Source of the DNA: Sphaeroforma arctica JP610
Lineage: Eukaryota; Opisthokonta; Ichthyosporea; Ichthyophonida
Direction of reading: 5' to 3'
DNA length: 26,219 bases
Assembly: GCF_001186125.1 (NCBI RefSeq)
Contig: NW_014040066.1
Coordinates: 1-26,219 of the forward strand
Positions 17,415 to 26,219 of this stretch are shown here, in pieces. The notes under the pieces were generated by a model. That model was not told where the DNA came from, did not search any database, and was given only the letters and a program-made list of their open reading frames with translations. Positions within the stretch are counted from its first letter, which is position 1. Each line of letters begins with the position of its first letter. Both the position numbers and the translations under genes were made by a program.

Positions 17415-19682
17415 TTACGGACTCCCATACCCCGTGGTCATGGTCTGGTTCCGGTGCAGTGTGCTCGAATCTTCCGTGAGTATCGTGTCGATGTGTACCT
17501 CTGAAGCTTCTGATGGTGGTACAAAGCCGTCGTCCTGTGTAATCGCATTCACATGTACTTGAGGAGTCGGACGCGTAGTTACCAAGTCTCTACTCGGGGT
17601 TTTGTTCTGCCCCTGTCCTGAGGTTGGAGCTGCGGTCGGTCTGAGTGCCAGTTGTGCGTATTGTGATGTGCGGTTGCTATCGTACGGCCGCGCCCGCCCA
17701 TCCGTACCCCCTGGTGGCGACGCACGGAAATGATGACATCGCGGAATATGACGTGAACCTGGTGGTGCTTGTACCTGACATCCAGCACAAGTCGTAGGTG
17801 GTGACGGTTGGGGTCGCTGTGTCCAGTTCTGCGACTGTCGTCGAACCGTCTGCGGGTTAGAGCGGCTATTGGTAAAGTCACGAGTCCCGTTACTCGGTAG
17901 ACCCTCCCGATTATTCCGGTTCTGGAGACGCGCTGTGGTGCGCTGCTGTGCGTCCTGAATGTCGGGGCTTAATTGCTGCAGAAGCTCGTGCGTCTTAATC
18001 AGTTGCCATTTCGGATGTAATTGCAGGGTGCGTTCATACGTTCTCCCATTGAGTGCTTCCTCTAACAATTGTACAATACAGTGATTTAATAGTTTCTGTT
18101 GAAAATCTGCATCTGTTTGGCACCGTTCACGTGCCCTCCGATGGTTCTCCATGAGCTGTGTCATTTGTTCCATGATAGGGGTATGCATATTCCGACTGTG
18201 GCCCTTGGCTAGCTTACGAAACGCGGGATCGACAGTGGCCTGCGTCTCATGCGAGCAGATCTGTTCGATTTGTAGTTGTGGAGTCCACATCTTCAATCGC
18301 TCAGAGTTATCGCGTATGTAATCCAATGTTGATTTCTCAGCCTTGAAATAAGATAGTACTTTATGGAACCATGTAAGGCTTCAACTCTCATTTGTGCGTT
18401 CTTAAACGCCTCAAGGAGAGCCCCTCTCGTATCCCGTTCCATGATGTCGTTTAGGTGGTATCTATTCGAAGGCCAATCGGGCCATGTACGAGGTGACGGG
18501 ATGGGCCGCTTTTCCACCGCGCGGGACTCTAGCGTGGCTCGGAGCGTCTCAATCGCTCCCCGAAGTGCTTCAGCTCGAGCCGTATCATTATCATCCATTG
18601 CTTGGCATAACTCGTCGCTCAGGTGTAGTATACGTGCATACAGCACTTATCGGCTTTTCTCAATGCCCGGTGTGGGCGGAGGTATAAGTATCTCCTTCCC
18701 CTGCCGCTTGGGCGTTTGTACATATTCACTGGCTGCTTCCTTCTCGAACGACTGTCGTTGCTGTTGTTGGCGAAAGTTCGTACTTAACCAATCCTGCATG
18801 TTCTTCAACGCCTCACTCCCGTGAGGGTTCTGCTTGGCGAATACCTGTTGACGTGCGAACTCTTGGAAAGATGGGGTGTCCTCAATAGAAGACAGAGTCA
18901 TCTCCCCCTCGGTCGATCGGTCCTCTGTCCCAGGTGATTCATACCCGAGTCCATGGTGCGGATGTGTACGGCCTTGGATACGGAACGTAGGGTTGTCCTC
19001 ATTTCCTAGCGATGTATGCACACGTTCGTGTGTACCAGTAGGTGTCTCAGTGGCAGCCAACATTGTTGAGGCCGATCGGCAGTTGCGCGCTGCAACCTTT
19101 GTTCGTACTTATCTAAAAGTGACTGCTGTTGCGCCATTAGCTCAGTCAGTTTCTGAGCTTGTTGTTGTCCTTGTTTGTTGTTGGTGCGACGGCGGTGGCG
19201 TCCGTGGTTGGTCATTACTGGAGGATAAGCCCTTTGAAGTACCCGAGGACAAACGGGAGGACAGACCATTACTAGCTACATATTCACTAGTAATGGTCTG
19301 ACACCGGTCCGCACGCAGGTCGGGAACTCCCTTGGTCTCACCCTCGAAGACGACATCATCTCCTGAATGGGCAGGTTCATCTCCGTGTGCCGTTGGTGAC
19401 TGCTTGTCGTTAGCGGACACTGGGTGGTGAGCCTCTAGACGCGCCTGTTGTTGCCCTCCAGAACCTCTGTCCAGTGCGGCCCGGATTAGATTGACGACGC
19501 TTAGCCCCACGTCGGTCAATATCATCTTCTTTGCGACGTTCAGGGTTCAGATGTTGCTGTCGATGACTTTGGCGGGGGTTGGACATGGTCGAGGAAGTAT
19601 GTTTCAACGAAGATCTTGAAATGTGTGCGAACGAACTCGGAAAGAATTGAATATGAATACACATTTCCTTACTAGAGTCCAT
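17415..19682 (-). pseudogene. element 2 gag region
   Basis: Minus-strand frames 18647-19063, 18293-18646 and 17415-18326 hold a Gln/Arg-rich, largely helical capsid-like part. The last contains a Cys-x2-Cys-x9-His-x3-Cys cluster (CAGCQVQAPPGSRHIPRCHH, about 17740-17800) resembling a stretched zinc knuckle. Several breaks separate the frames. The start is uncertain; a Met near 19585 opens a basic segment. Confidence 0.65.
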
Positions 19683-21262
19683 CCCTCAAACACATGACGT
19701 CTCGACAATGATACTCGAGTAACCAGTGGACACACTCTTGATTACTTTATTTCACTCACAGACCCTAGTTGTATAGAGAGTCGAGACTCATCTATCACTA
19801 ACTGATGTCTTACTCCCCTTCGAATAAATACCTCGTTGAGGTATACCCCGCTTATCGGAACATCCCTTCGCCCTTCCCGTCGGCTGCTCCTGCTCCGACA
19901 TAGGGTCAGCCTAGCTTCGGTACCTCGTCGTGTACTCCATCTATCGCTCCTGATTGCTCTTCTTACTCCCCTGATTTCGTGTCCTCTACTCGTGATGTCC
20001 TTGTCATGTGCCGTTGCGGTTGTTGGATTATGTTCCTCGACCTATGACATATTGTTAGTTATTGCGCTCCTAAACTACGCTGCCGCCAACAACGCCTTCT
20101 GTGCGTGCTCTTGAGCCTCTCCATTTACCTGATTTATCTGGAAGTTCTAGTGATTTGTGTGTGTTTGCATATCATTTCCACAATTTAACCATGTACTACT
20201 TACACCGCTCGTGTTATGTATGCCCCCACCCTTATATGCTCCTAAAAAAAGTCACAGATGCTTACTTATGTCTCTGTGTTCTTCCTTATATCCTCCTCCG
20301 TAGACCAACATTGTCTATTTCAGCCTATGTGCAATTCTGGTCGTAGTTGACTTCACTTGGATAGTTATCTCTTCTCAACTTCGTCGCTACCTATTGTAGC
20401 CAAATCTTAAGTAACTTATTATAAATAAACTCTCCTGCCTATTCGTCTATAAATTGTAAGCCCAATAAAGAACTCCTTCAGAACCCTAACTCATACTTCG
20501 TTGCATATGGATGCCATTAGATGTGCATGTCTTGCCATTCCATAAATCTTAAGTAAATTATTATAAATAAACACTCCTGCCTATTCGTCTATAAATTGTA
20601 AGCCCAATAAAGAACTCCTTCAGAACCCTAACTCATACTTCGTTGCATATGGATGCCATTAGATGTGCATGTCTTGCCATTCCATAAATCTTAAGTAAAT
20701 TATTATAAATAAACACTCCTGCCTATTCGTCTATAAGTTGTAAGCCCAATAAAGAACTCTTTCAGAACCCTAACTCATACTTCGTTGCATATGGATGCCA
20801 TTAGATGTACATGTCTTGCCATTCCATTTTCTATTACTTAAATCATCGGTCTGCCCACGTCCTTAGCACACGTTATGCAGTCTTTTGACGTGTCGCCTGA
20901 TGTATATTCACCGCTGTGTCTTTTACCTATCCTATTCTTATTACTTGTTGTACTTGTGTTTTGGTCATTGTTTAGTACCTATGATCTTCAGCATCGACTA
21001 TTTGTGTACACTGTTTTGTCAACTGACGTGTGCACTGTGTAACCTTGTCTGCTCTAAGTGAAGACTAAATACCAGTTCGTATAACTTAAGTTCTAATCAT
21101 CTTGTAACTTTGTAAAACAACATAGTATGCCGCTGATTCTTTGCGTCGCAGTACTAGATGAGTCGGCACTAACCATGTACACCTCTCATTTCTACTACTG
21201 TAGATCCCAAAAACCCTTCTTCTTTTCTTCTAACAACTCTTAACTATAGTTTAAGCTTATTG
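19683..21262. other. long non-coding leader of element 2
   Basis: About 1.6 kb between gag and the extra ORF near the 5' LTR has no coding motif on either strand. It holds the 142-bp tandem repeats. Such a long leader is unusual for Ty3/gypsy and may include sequence inserted later, although no terminal repeats bound it clearly. Confidence 0.55.
20402..20827. repeat. three tandem copies of a 142-bp repeat
   Basis: Units at 20402-20543, 20544-20685 and 20686-20827 are nearly identical, with only a few differences each. Each contains TAAATAAAC, CCCAATAAAGAACTCC and AACCCTAACTCATAC. The high identity shows a much younger duplication than the LTR divergence of the host element. AATAAA on the plus strand may serve as poly(A) signals in antisense to the element. 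Confidence 0.95.
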
Positions 21263-21754
21263 CTACTTGCACACTCTATTTGTGCTTGTCTCGCACAAAA
21301 ACAATCTTCCTACCTGCTCTCGCTTGTGACTACTTATCTCTGGCTGATTCGCTGATTTCGTTATTTGATCGTCTTGGGACCTTCCTTGTTGTCCCTGGGC
21401 TAATGATGTACTTGATTGTGATGGTCCCTTCTCGGTTTCACTCGTATTAGTAGATTCTATCTTCGTACTCGTTGTCCAAACGTCGTTAGTGCGACGACCA
21501 GATAATCTAAATCGTTTAAGATGTCGAGCCATGTCGTATCTGTTGATTCTAAATCTCCTTTCTTCCACTTTATCGTTCGTAGGTGGTTCTCCCTGGCCAT
21601 TCCCATAGTCCTCTGGTCTCAAGTCTTCTTCCGCCTCACTGCTGCTGGTTGACATTAATGGCGGCATCGTAACGCTAGCATCACTACTCGAGAACCCACT
21701 ATCTCCTTCTTCGTTAGGAAAAGTTTGGAAGATCTCGTCATTTTGATACGACAT
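21263..21754 (-). pseudogene. extra ORF upstream of gag in element 2 (163 codons)
   Basis: This frame starts at an ATG 132 bp inside the 5' LTR on the coding strand and is open for 163 codons. Residues 1-60 are acidic and Ser-rich, residues 65-90 are basic (RFRINRYDMARHLKRFRLSG), and the rest is Ser/Thr/Gln-rich. No known domain is recognised. Position suggests an accessory protein or the split-off start of gag. The long open frame amid decay elsewhere is notable. Confidence 0.45.
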
Positions 21755-21885
21755 TCTTTGATCTTAATGTCTTTCAATTGCTATATTTGTAACAAAGAAA
21801 CATATGCTAGCTACTGACTAATTCTTATCCCGTAGCTTTCACTACAATTACTAATAAACTAACAACTTCTATGATAAGTTAAAAA

Positions 21886-22109
21886 TGTAGTAAGTGTACG
21901 CTAGATAACTGTATCTCAACGTTCTCCCTCCGTAGAGAGGGAGACGTTGTTCATTTATTAGTAATTATAAAACTCATGACTCTAAATATGAGTCATGAGT
22001 CATGTGCCTGTAATAGTCAGCAAAAACTAAGTTTTATCATATTTTTCTGATAAACTGTAAAAACTGTAATAAAACTAAAATAGACTTAAGTTCGTAGATT
22101 CCGACCACA
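21886..22109 (-). repeat. 5' LTR of element 2
   Basis: This 224-bp copy starts TGTAGTAAGTGTACG and ends CCGACCACA on the plus strand. It keeps the same three stem-loops as the other LTR, including TTTATCA...TGATAAA with a different loop. The element's internal part begins beside it with TTTTTAAC on the coding strand (21878-21885), with no TGG-type primer site. Confidence 0.9.
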
Positions 22110-22542
22110 AGGACAAGTTTTTCCCTTTTATACAAACACCAACCTCTAGATAATCTAGTACTGTAAGATGTCACTTTCTACTCCTACACAGGCTAAGAAG
22201 CATAAAGTTGGGGGGCTGTAGCATCTAGGGACCAGATTATCAAAAAGCCAATCCAAATCCCAAAACCCAGAATAATCAAATACTGAGTTTTGGAATTAGG
22301 ATTGGAATATTTATGATTTTAGAGTCATCAGAAATATTAGCGGTAGAACCGGTAAGCTATACCGGGACTCCCGTGTGTGAGAGAAACACTCAAGTAAAGC
22401 CTGAGTCTAGTGAAAGCACAAATAAAGACTCAGTTCGGTTCTCTCAGACTAGAGACTTTTCCTAGCTGAGATAATCGTACTTGAGAAGAGGTCTATTGTA
22501 TCCTATTGTCTCGTACCTTTCAGCTACTCTCCATACTCTACA
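22110..22542 (+). mobile_element. family-3 3' tail, polypurine tract and LTR (plus strand)
   Basis: About 100 bp of internal sequence (22110-22203), a polypurine tract (AAAGTTGGGGGGC, 22204-22216) and a 326-bp LTR (22217-22542, TGTAG...CTACA) match in inverted orientation the segment 24231-24660. Element 2 ends exactly where this tail starts, so element 2 appears to have landed in a family-3 copy whose body is no longer recognisable to the left. Confidence 0.75.
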
Positions 22543-24230
22543 CAGCGAGTGCCGGGGGCGGTGCTCAAGTCTAAGAGACGAGCCGGGGGCGGTGCTCAAG
22601 TCTAAGAGGCGAGCCAGGGGAGGGTCCAAGCAGCGTAGAAAGAGGCAGAACAACAGCTGGGAGCGGGGCCATGATCTGACAGGGTTACGGCCGCCGTTAA
22701 CATGGCGTGGGTCTGCGATTTCCCACCGGCCTAGTCTGCGACAAAAAGTGATGTCTACAGCGATTCTCTTCCCGCACGAAGAGGTCATTTCAGCTCGAGG
22801 TGGGGCGTTGGTGCAGTCACCGGTTGATGCGGGTAATATGCAGCGCTCGTCACCGCCGAGGCTTCGGAAGGCCCGCCATTATACTGATGATGTGCTGGGC
22901 TTTTGAGGCTAGAATGCAGGTTGCGACGCAGCATCCCTTAGCGCTCGAAGGCGAAGACGAAGCCATAATGAGTGGAATGTACTTACCTGGTAGGCTGGAT
23001 ATACTCCACAATATTGATGTGGTGCCAGACCGGGAGGACGGATTTTTGTCCGGGCATGACTCAGGTTATGATCTGACGAGGATGGCGAAGGTTTTGGGGT
23101 TGCGGGATTCAGGAACCTAGGTGAAGCGGCAGGAAAGACTGCAGAGGAAGTTCAGGATGCCACTGCGTTGTTTCACGCGTGGGCATATGATCCAGACAAT
23201 CACAAATTCGCCAAGCTTGATCCGCTCAAGCTGTATATGAAGGAAGAAGCGCAGCCCAAGTGCTGTGGCTACAAGCCGTACACGAATCTGGATTCACCAG
23301 AAATGCTGGCGACGCATGCGAAAGTGTTGCAGTTGCTTGAGAGGGGCATTATTCGGCCGTGTGAAGATCCTCCCAACCGATGGCAGGCCAATGTGAAGAT
23401 GGCCTGGAAGAAGCCTGGGCAGAAGCCGAGACCGTTGCCCGAAGGGTAAATGGCGATTCTGTACCAATTTCAGCCGCTGGAAGGAGGCGCTCGACTCGGA
23501 ATCATTCCCATACCAACGGAAGCGGAGATGTACGAGTTCGTTGTTGGAAAACCGTGAGTGTCAGTGCTGGATTGTGGCAATGGATTCAATCAACTCAGGC
23601 TTAATGAGGAAGCATCGCGGATGTTAACGTTCACGACGCCGTGGGGGCGCTTCTCTTATGTCGGGGTACCCTTTGGGCTCCGTGAAGCTTCTTGGCGTTT
23701 TCAAGAAGCCCTGGCGGAGGTTTTTGATTCGTTGCACCACGTGATATAGTACATAGATGACATTGTGATTGCCTCTGACTTGCGGGGGACCACTGGGACG
23801 AACTGACGGCAGTGCTACGTCGGTGTCAGGAGTATGGAATCCAACTGGGAATGAGGAAGTGCCAGATAGCGTATTTCAGGCGGCCGGTAACAATACTGGT
23901 CCGCAGAGTTGATTTTAATGGGGTATCAATCACGGATGAGCGATTGGAGGCACTTGTGTCGTTGCCTCACCCGACGTCGATGGAACTGGTGAAATCCTGG
24001 TATCACACTGTGGCATATTGGAAGCAGTATGTGGATGGCTCCACTAATGTGCTTACTGCCGATCGCGAGACTGTTCCATGAAGAAGGACGCAACCTTCGG
24101 TGGGATGAAGAGCACCAATTGGCATTTGATACGTTTAACTCATTGCTTGCACGCAGGACGGTGAAGCTGGCTCAGCCAACAGCACATGAGCAGCTGGTGG
24201 TTTATTTTGATGCCTGTGAGTACATAGGTG
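22543..24230 (+). mobile_element. Ty3/gypsy pol fragment (older relic between two LTRs)
   Basis: A plus-strand gypsy fragment more GC-rich than its neighbours. It carries a basic pre-RT segment and the N-terminal RT (LLERGIIRPCEDPPNRWQAN, about 23330-23390). The RT palm follows (VLDCGNGFNQLRL at about 23560-23600, VPFGLREASWRFQEAL at about 23670-23717, a YIDDIVIAS block at about 23752-23778). It ends early in RNase H (VVYFDACEYIGV) at the edge of the next LTR. It has several breaks. It likely belongs to a different gypsy family from the flanking LTRs. Confidence 0.75.
22551..22612. repeat. two tandem copies of a 31-bp GC-rich repeat
   Basis: Units at 22551-22581 and 22582-22612 begin GCCGGGGGCGGTGCTC and differ at one base. 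They start 9 bp after the family-3 LTR. Confidence 0.9.
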
Positions 24231-24563
24231 TGTAGAGTATGAAGAGTAGCTGAAAGGTACACGATAAAGGTTACAACAGACCTCTTCTCAAGAACGGTTA
24301 TCTCAGCTAAGAAAAGTCTCTAGACTGAGAGAACCGAAATGAGTCTTTATTTGTGTTTCCACTAGACTCAGATTTACTTGGGTGCTTCTCTCACACGCGG
24401 GAGTCCCGGTATAGTTTACCGGTTCTACCGCTAGTGTTTCTGATGACTCTAATATCAGAAATATTCCAATCCTAATTCCAAAACTCATTATTTGATTTTT
24501 CTGGGTTTTGGGATTTTGGATTGACGTTTTTTTTTAATGATAATCTGGTCCCTATATGCTACA
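24231..24563 (-). repeat. family-3 3' LTR
   Basis: This 333-bp LTR, TGTAG...CTACA, is an inverted copy of 22217-22542 with scattered differences. On the coding strand AAGTTGGGGGGC (24564-24575) stands directly before it as the polypurine tract. Confidence 0.85.
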
Positions 24564-24575
24564 GCCCCCCAACTT

Positions 24576-24938
24576 TATACTTCTTAGCCTGTGTAGGAGT
24601 AGAAAGTGACATCTTACAGTACTAGATTATTTAGAGGTTGGTGTTTGTATACAGGGTAAAACTTGTCCCTTAGGAGCATAATAGGAAAAACCTGCCACTA
24701 CCATTATCTATTACATATTACCGATTAATTAAATTTATACTATAGCAGGAGTCCTCTACCATGCTCATCGGAGTCGGTCTTGACCGGTGCTCTCGGTTGA
24801 TCTCAGCTTGGCTTAGGAAAACGCATCTCAACGGTGGCTCTGCAATCGAGTCTCTGGTCCTTGTCCCTCTGGTGTGTGGGGGGAGCATATTCCTAGGCGA
24901 GAAAAGTGGGAGTGTCCTGTGGTATCAGTGAGACTTGC
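24576..24938. other. 3' untranslated part of the short family-3 element
   Basis: The first 85 bp (to about 24660) match the tail at 22110-22203 in inverse orientation. The remainder has no recognised motif. A moderately GC-rich patch (about 24780-24900) precedes the chromodomain frame. Confidence 0.5.
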
Positions 24939-25478
24939 TTAGATCCCCCACCTCGTGCGCTGTCTGTGGCTCGCTGATCTTTCATCAGTGCTTGTTGTCC
25001 CTGGCTTCTTTGGCCTTGACTGCATTCGTTTACGTCTCCGGCGTTGACGGTATGTTGTCATGACATCAGCATCTGCAATGTCTGATTCATGCGTCCACGT
25101 ACGCTCACCATCTGTCCATTGCAGTAGGTACTCCTGGAATCCATCACCTCGGATGGACGGCCTGTCGTCGACTATCGAGGAGAACTGAGTCTTTTCGTTT
25201 GGTTGTACGTGATTGTTGGAAGTGAATGCTTCCGGAGCACTGGCCCTTTTTACGAAGCCAAGTAGCTCATCACTGATCGAGTCAAGATATTCGGGGGCTT
25301 TAGTCCCGTCAAGGTTACAGACAAAATACCCGTTGACCTCCCTGCATACTATTTTGTATGGTCCGCCATTTGGTGCCGTTAACTTGTTCATTTCACCTTG
25401 ATAGCAGACCATGACAAGGTCCCCTTCTTGGGAGTTTACATACTTCTGTTGATATTTTTGATCGTATGCTGCTCGCAT
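24939..25478 (-). pseudogene. family-3 integrase C-terminus and chromodomain
   Basis: A 179-codon minus-strand frame. Residues 1-60 match the integrase C-terminal barrel (AAYDQKYQQKY, GDLVMV, GPYKIV, in GPY/F order). Residues 105-150 form a chromodomain-like unit (a YLLQWTDGERTWTHESDI core and a helix). A basic Arg/Lys tail follows. Chromodomains steer integration to marked chromatin. Confidence 0.7.
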
Positions 25479-25544
25479 TTTCTCTTGATACTGTGCAACA
25501 TTGCTATCTAGTCGTGGCCTAATGGCTTCTTCTAGATTTTGCAG

Positions 25545-25829
25545 TCACTCTTCCCAAGATACTGTTGTACTGGGTGCGGTCACTGGCTCATTGTAGTCCG
25601 TGAGTTGATTCTGCCTGCGACCAAAGTATACATTAAAGCGCGGTGACTTGTGTCTTCTGGATGTACGCAGATTATGGCCCATCTGTACGAATGGAAGTCG
25701 TGAACACCAGTTACCTGGATTCTGTATAACGAATTTCCGTAACAGTGGCACAAGGTCACTCCTCTGCCTCTTAATAATATCTGCTAGATTATTTTTTAAG
25801 ATTCTGTGCAAGACAAGAAGTTGTTTCAC
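25545..25829 (-). pseudogene. family-3 integrase core remnant
   Basis: The minus strand reads a late-core gypsy integrase stretch. A helix of the RILKNNLADI type is followed by NPGNWCSRLPFVQMGHNLRTS and a SPRFNVYFGRR block, matching the common NW...LPF.Q.AYN...SPF...FGR order. The first part of the core is not present. Confidence 0.75.
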
Positions 25830-25906
25830 ATCTACTAGTCTCTTATGCGTGACCTATAGTATGTGTCTATTCTGTTGACTTAACTGAATAAGGATATTGT
25901 TAAAAA

Positions 25907-26219
25907 TATAGAGTATGGAGAGTAGCTGAAAGGTACACGATAAAGGATACAATAGACCTCTTCTCAAGTACGGCAATCTCAGCTAGAAAAAGTCCCTAGT
26001 CTGAGGGAACCGAACTGAGTCTTTATTTGTGTTTTCACTAGACTCAGATTTACTTGAGTGTTTCGCTCACACGTCCCGGTATATCTTACCGGTTCTACCG
26101 CTAATATTTTTGATGACTCTAATATCAGAAATATTCCAATCCTAATTCCAAAACTCAGTATTTGATGGTTCTGGGTTTTGGGACTTGGATTGGCTTTTTG
26201 ATAATCTGGTCCCTAGATG
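25907..26219 (-). repeat. family-3 5' LTR (cut by window end)
   Basis: This matches 24231-24563 and, inverted, 22217-22542. It lacks only about the last five bases, which lie outside the window. The internal sequence beside it begins TTTTTAAC on the coding strand (25899-25906), as in element 2. Confidence 0.85.

Larger units (their letters stand above)
13317..22109 (-). mobile_element. Ty3/gypsy element 2, chromodomain type, with both LTRs (broken)
   Basis: This is a minus-strand element of about 8.8 kb. Direct LTRs (13317-13534 and 21886-22109) share TGTAG...CCACA ends. A polypurine tract sits exactly beside the 3' LTR. In coding order it holds a 2.2-kb leader with an extra ORF and 142-bp repeats, then gag, protease, RT, RNase H, the Dam-like domain, integrase and chromodomain. 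All expected parts are present, but the coding region has several breaks, roughly five to ten. The LTRs differ by about two dozen positions over some 215, so it is old. No matching target duplication is seen at its two edges. Confidence 0.88.
24231..26219 (-). mobile_element. short family-3 chromovirus derivative (integrase and chromodomain only)
   Basis: A minus-strand element lies between LTRs 24231-24563 (3') and 25907-26219 (5', cut a few bases short by the window end). Its internal part is only about 1.3 kb and holds a late integrase segment, a chromodomain and a polypurine tract. Gag, protease, RT and RNase H are absent, so it is a shortened, non-autonomous relic with a few breaks. It lies against the truncated RNase H of the relic at 22543-24230, into which it seems to have inserted. 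Confidence 0.75.

Noticed and set aside
19836-20346. Plus-strand frames of 92 and 81 codons in the leader of element 2
   Set aside because: They are Leu/Ser/Cys-rich with no domain, opposite in strand to the element, and look like chance frames in C/T-rich DNA.
22217-24563. A single intact element with LTRs at 22217-22542 and 24231-24563
   Set aside because: The two LTRs are in opposite orientation and both have a polypurine tract on their outer side, so they are two 3' ends and not the two ends of one element.
1-26219. tRNA or rRNA genes
   Set aside because: I looked for B-box-like GGTTCGA contexts and paired acceptor arms and saw no convincing tRNA, and no rRNA core motifs. A covariance-model scan would be decisive.

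Overview
This is a eukaryotic, transposon-dominated window. It contains one credible small host-type gene near the left end and a dense nest of decayed LTR retrotransposons over most of the rest. Degenerate CCCTAAA/TTTAGGG arrays (3676-3822 and about 12929-12960) match the telomere motif of plants, green algae, oomycetes and other stramenopiles, and some alveolates. There is no rRNA, tRNA or operon-like gene packing. The sequence alone does not let me fix the lineage.

Layout. (1) 1-81 is a GT/AT microsatellite. (2) 363-545 (minus) is a small hydrophilic ORF of uncertain reality. (3) 865-1436 holds a TATA-type promoter, a perfect CACGT-centred inverted repeat and an intronless 156-aa RING-H2-like gene. 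(4) About 1790-4240 is a plus-strand Ty1/copia fossil (reverse transcriptase, then an RNase H tail and an LTR-like end). It is interrupted by about 0.5 kb of unrelated DNA and contains interstitial telomere-like repeats. (5) 4241-5069 is mostly empty, with one 76-aa ORF. (6) 5070-12290 is Ty3/gypsy element 1 on the minus strand, heavily broken. (7) 12291-13316 has no gene I can support. (8) 13317-22109 is Ty3/gypsy element 2 on the minus strand, with about 220-bp LTRs at both ends and gag, protease, RT, RNase H, a Dam-like domain, integrase and a chromodomain in order. It has a 2.2-kb leader holding three copies of a 142-bp repeat and an extra ORF. (9) 22110-26219 is a patchwork of a third LTR family: a 3' tail plus LTR on the plus strand, a foreign gypsy RT fragment, and then a shortened minus-strand element that carries only integrase and chromodomain between two LTRs. 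The last LTR runs off the window.

How the parts relate. Element 2 sits in the 3' tail of a family-3 element, and the short family-3 element lies against the truncated RNase H of an older gypsy fragment. This gives at least three rounds of insertion. The LTR pairs differ by roughly 10-15% by eye, so these are old copies.

The most interesting signal is a domain between RNase H and integrase in both element 1 and element 2. It carries an NPPW-type motif and flanking residues that look like phage/DIRS-type Dam N6-adenine methyltransferases, which is not part of the textbook Ty3/gypsy layout. Second is an identical 8-base sequence (TTTTTAAC on the coding strand) directly against the 5' LTR of two otherwise different families. 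Neither copy begins with the usual TGG of a tRNA primer-binding site.
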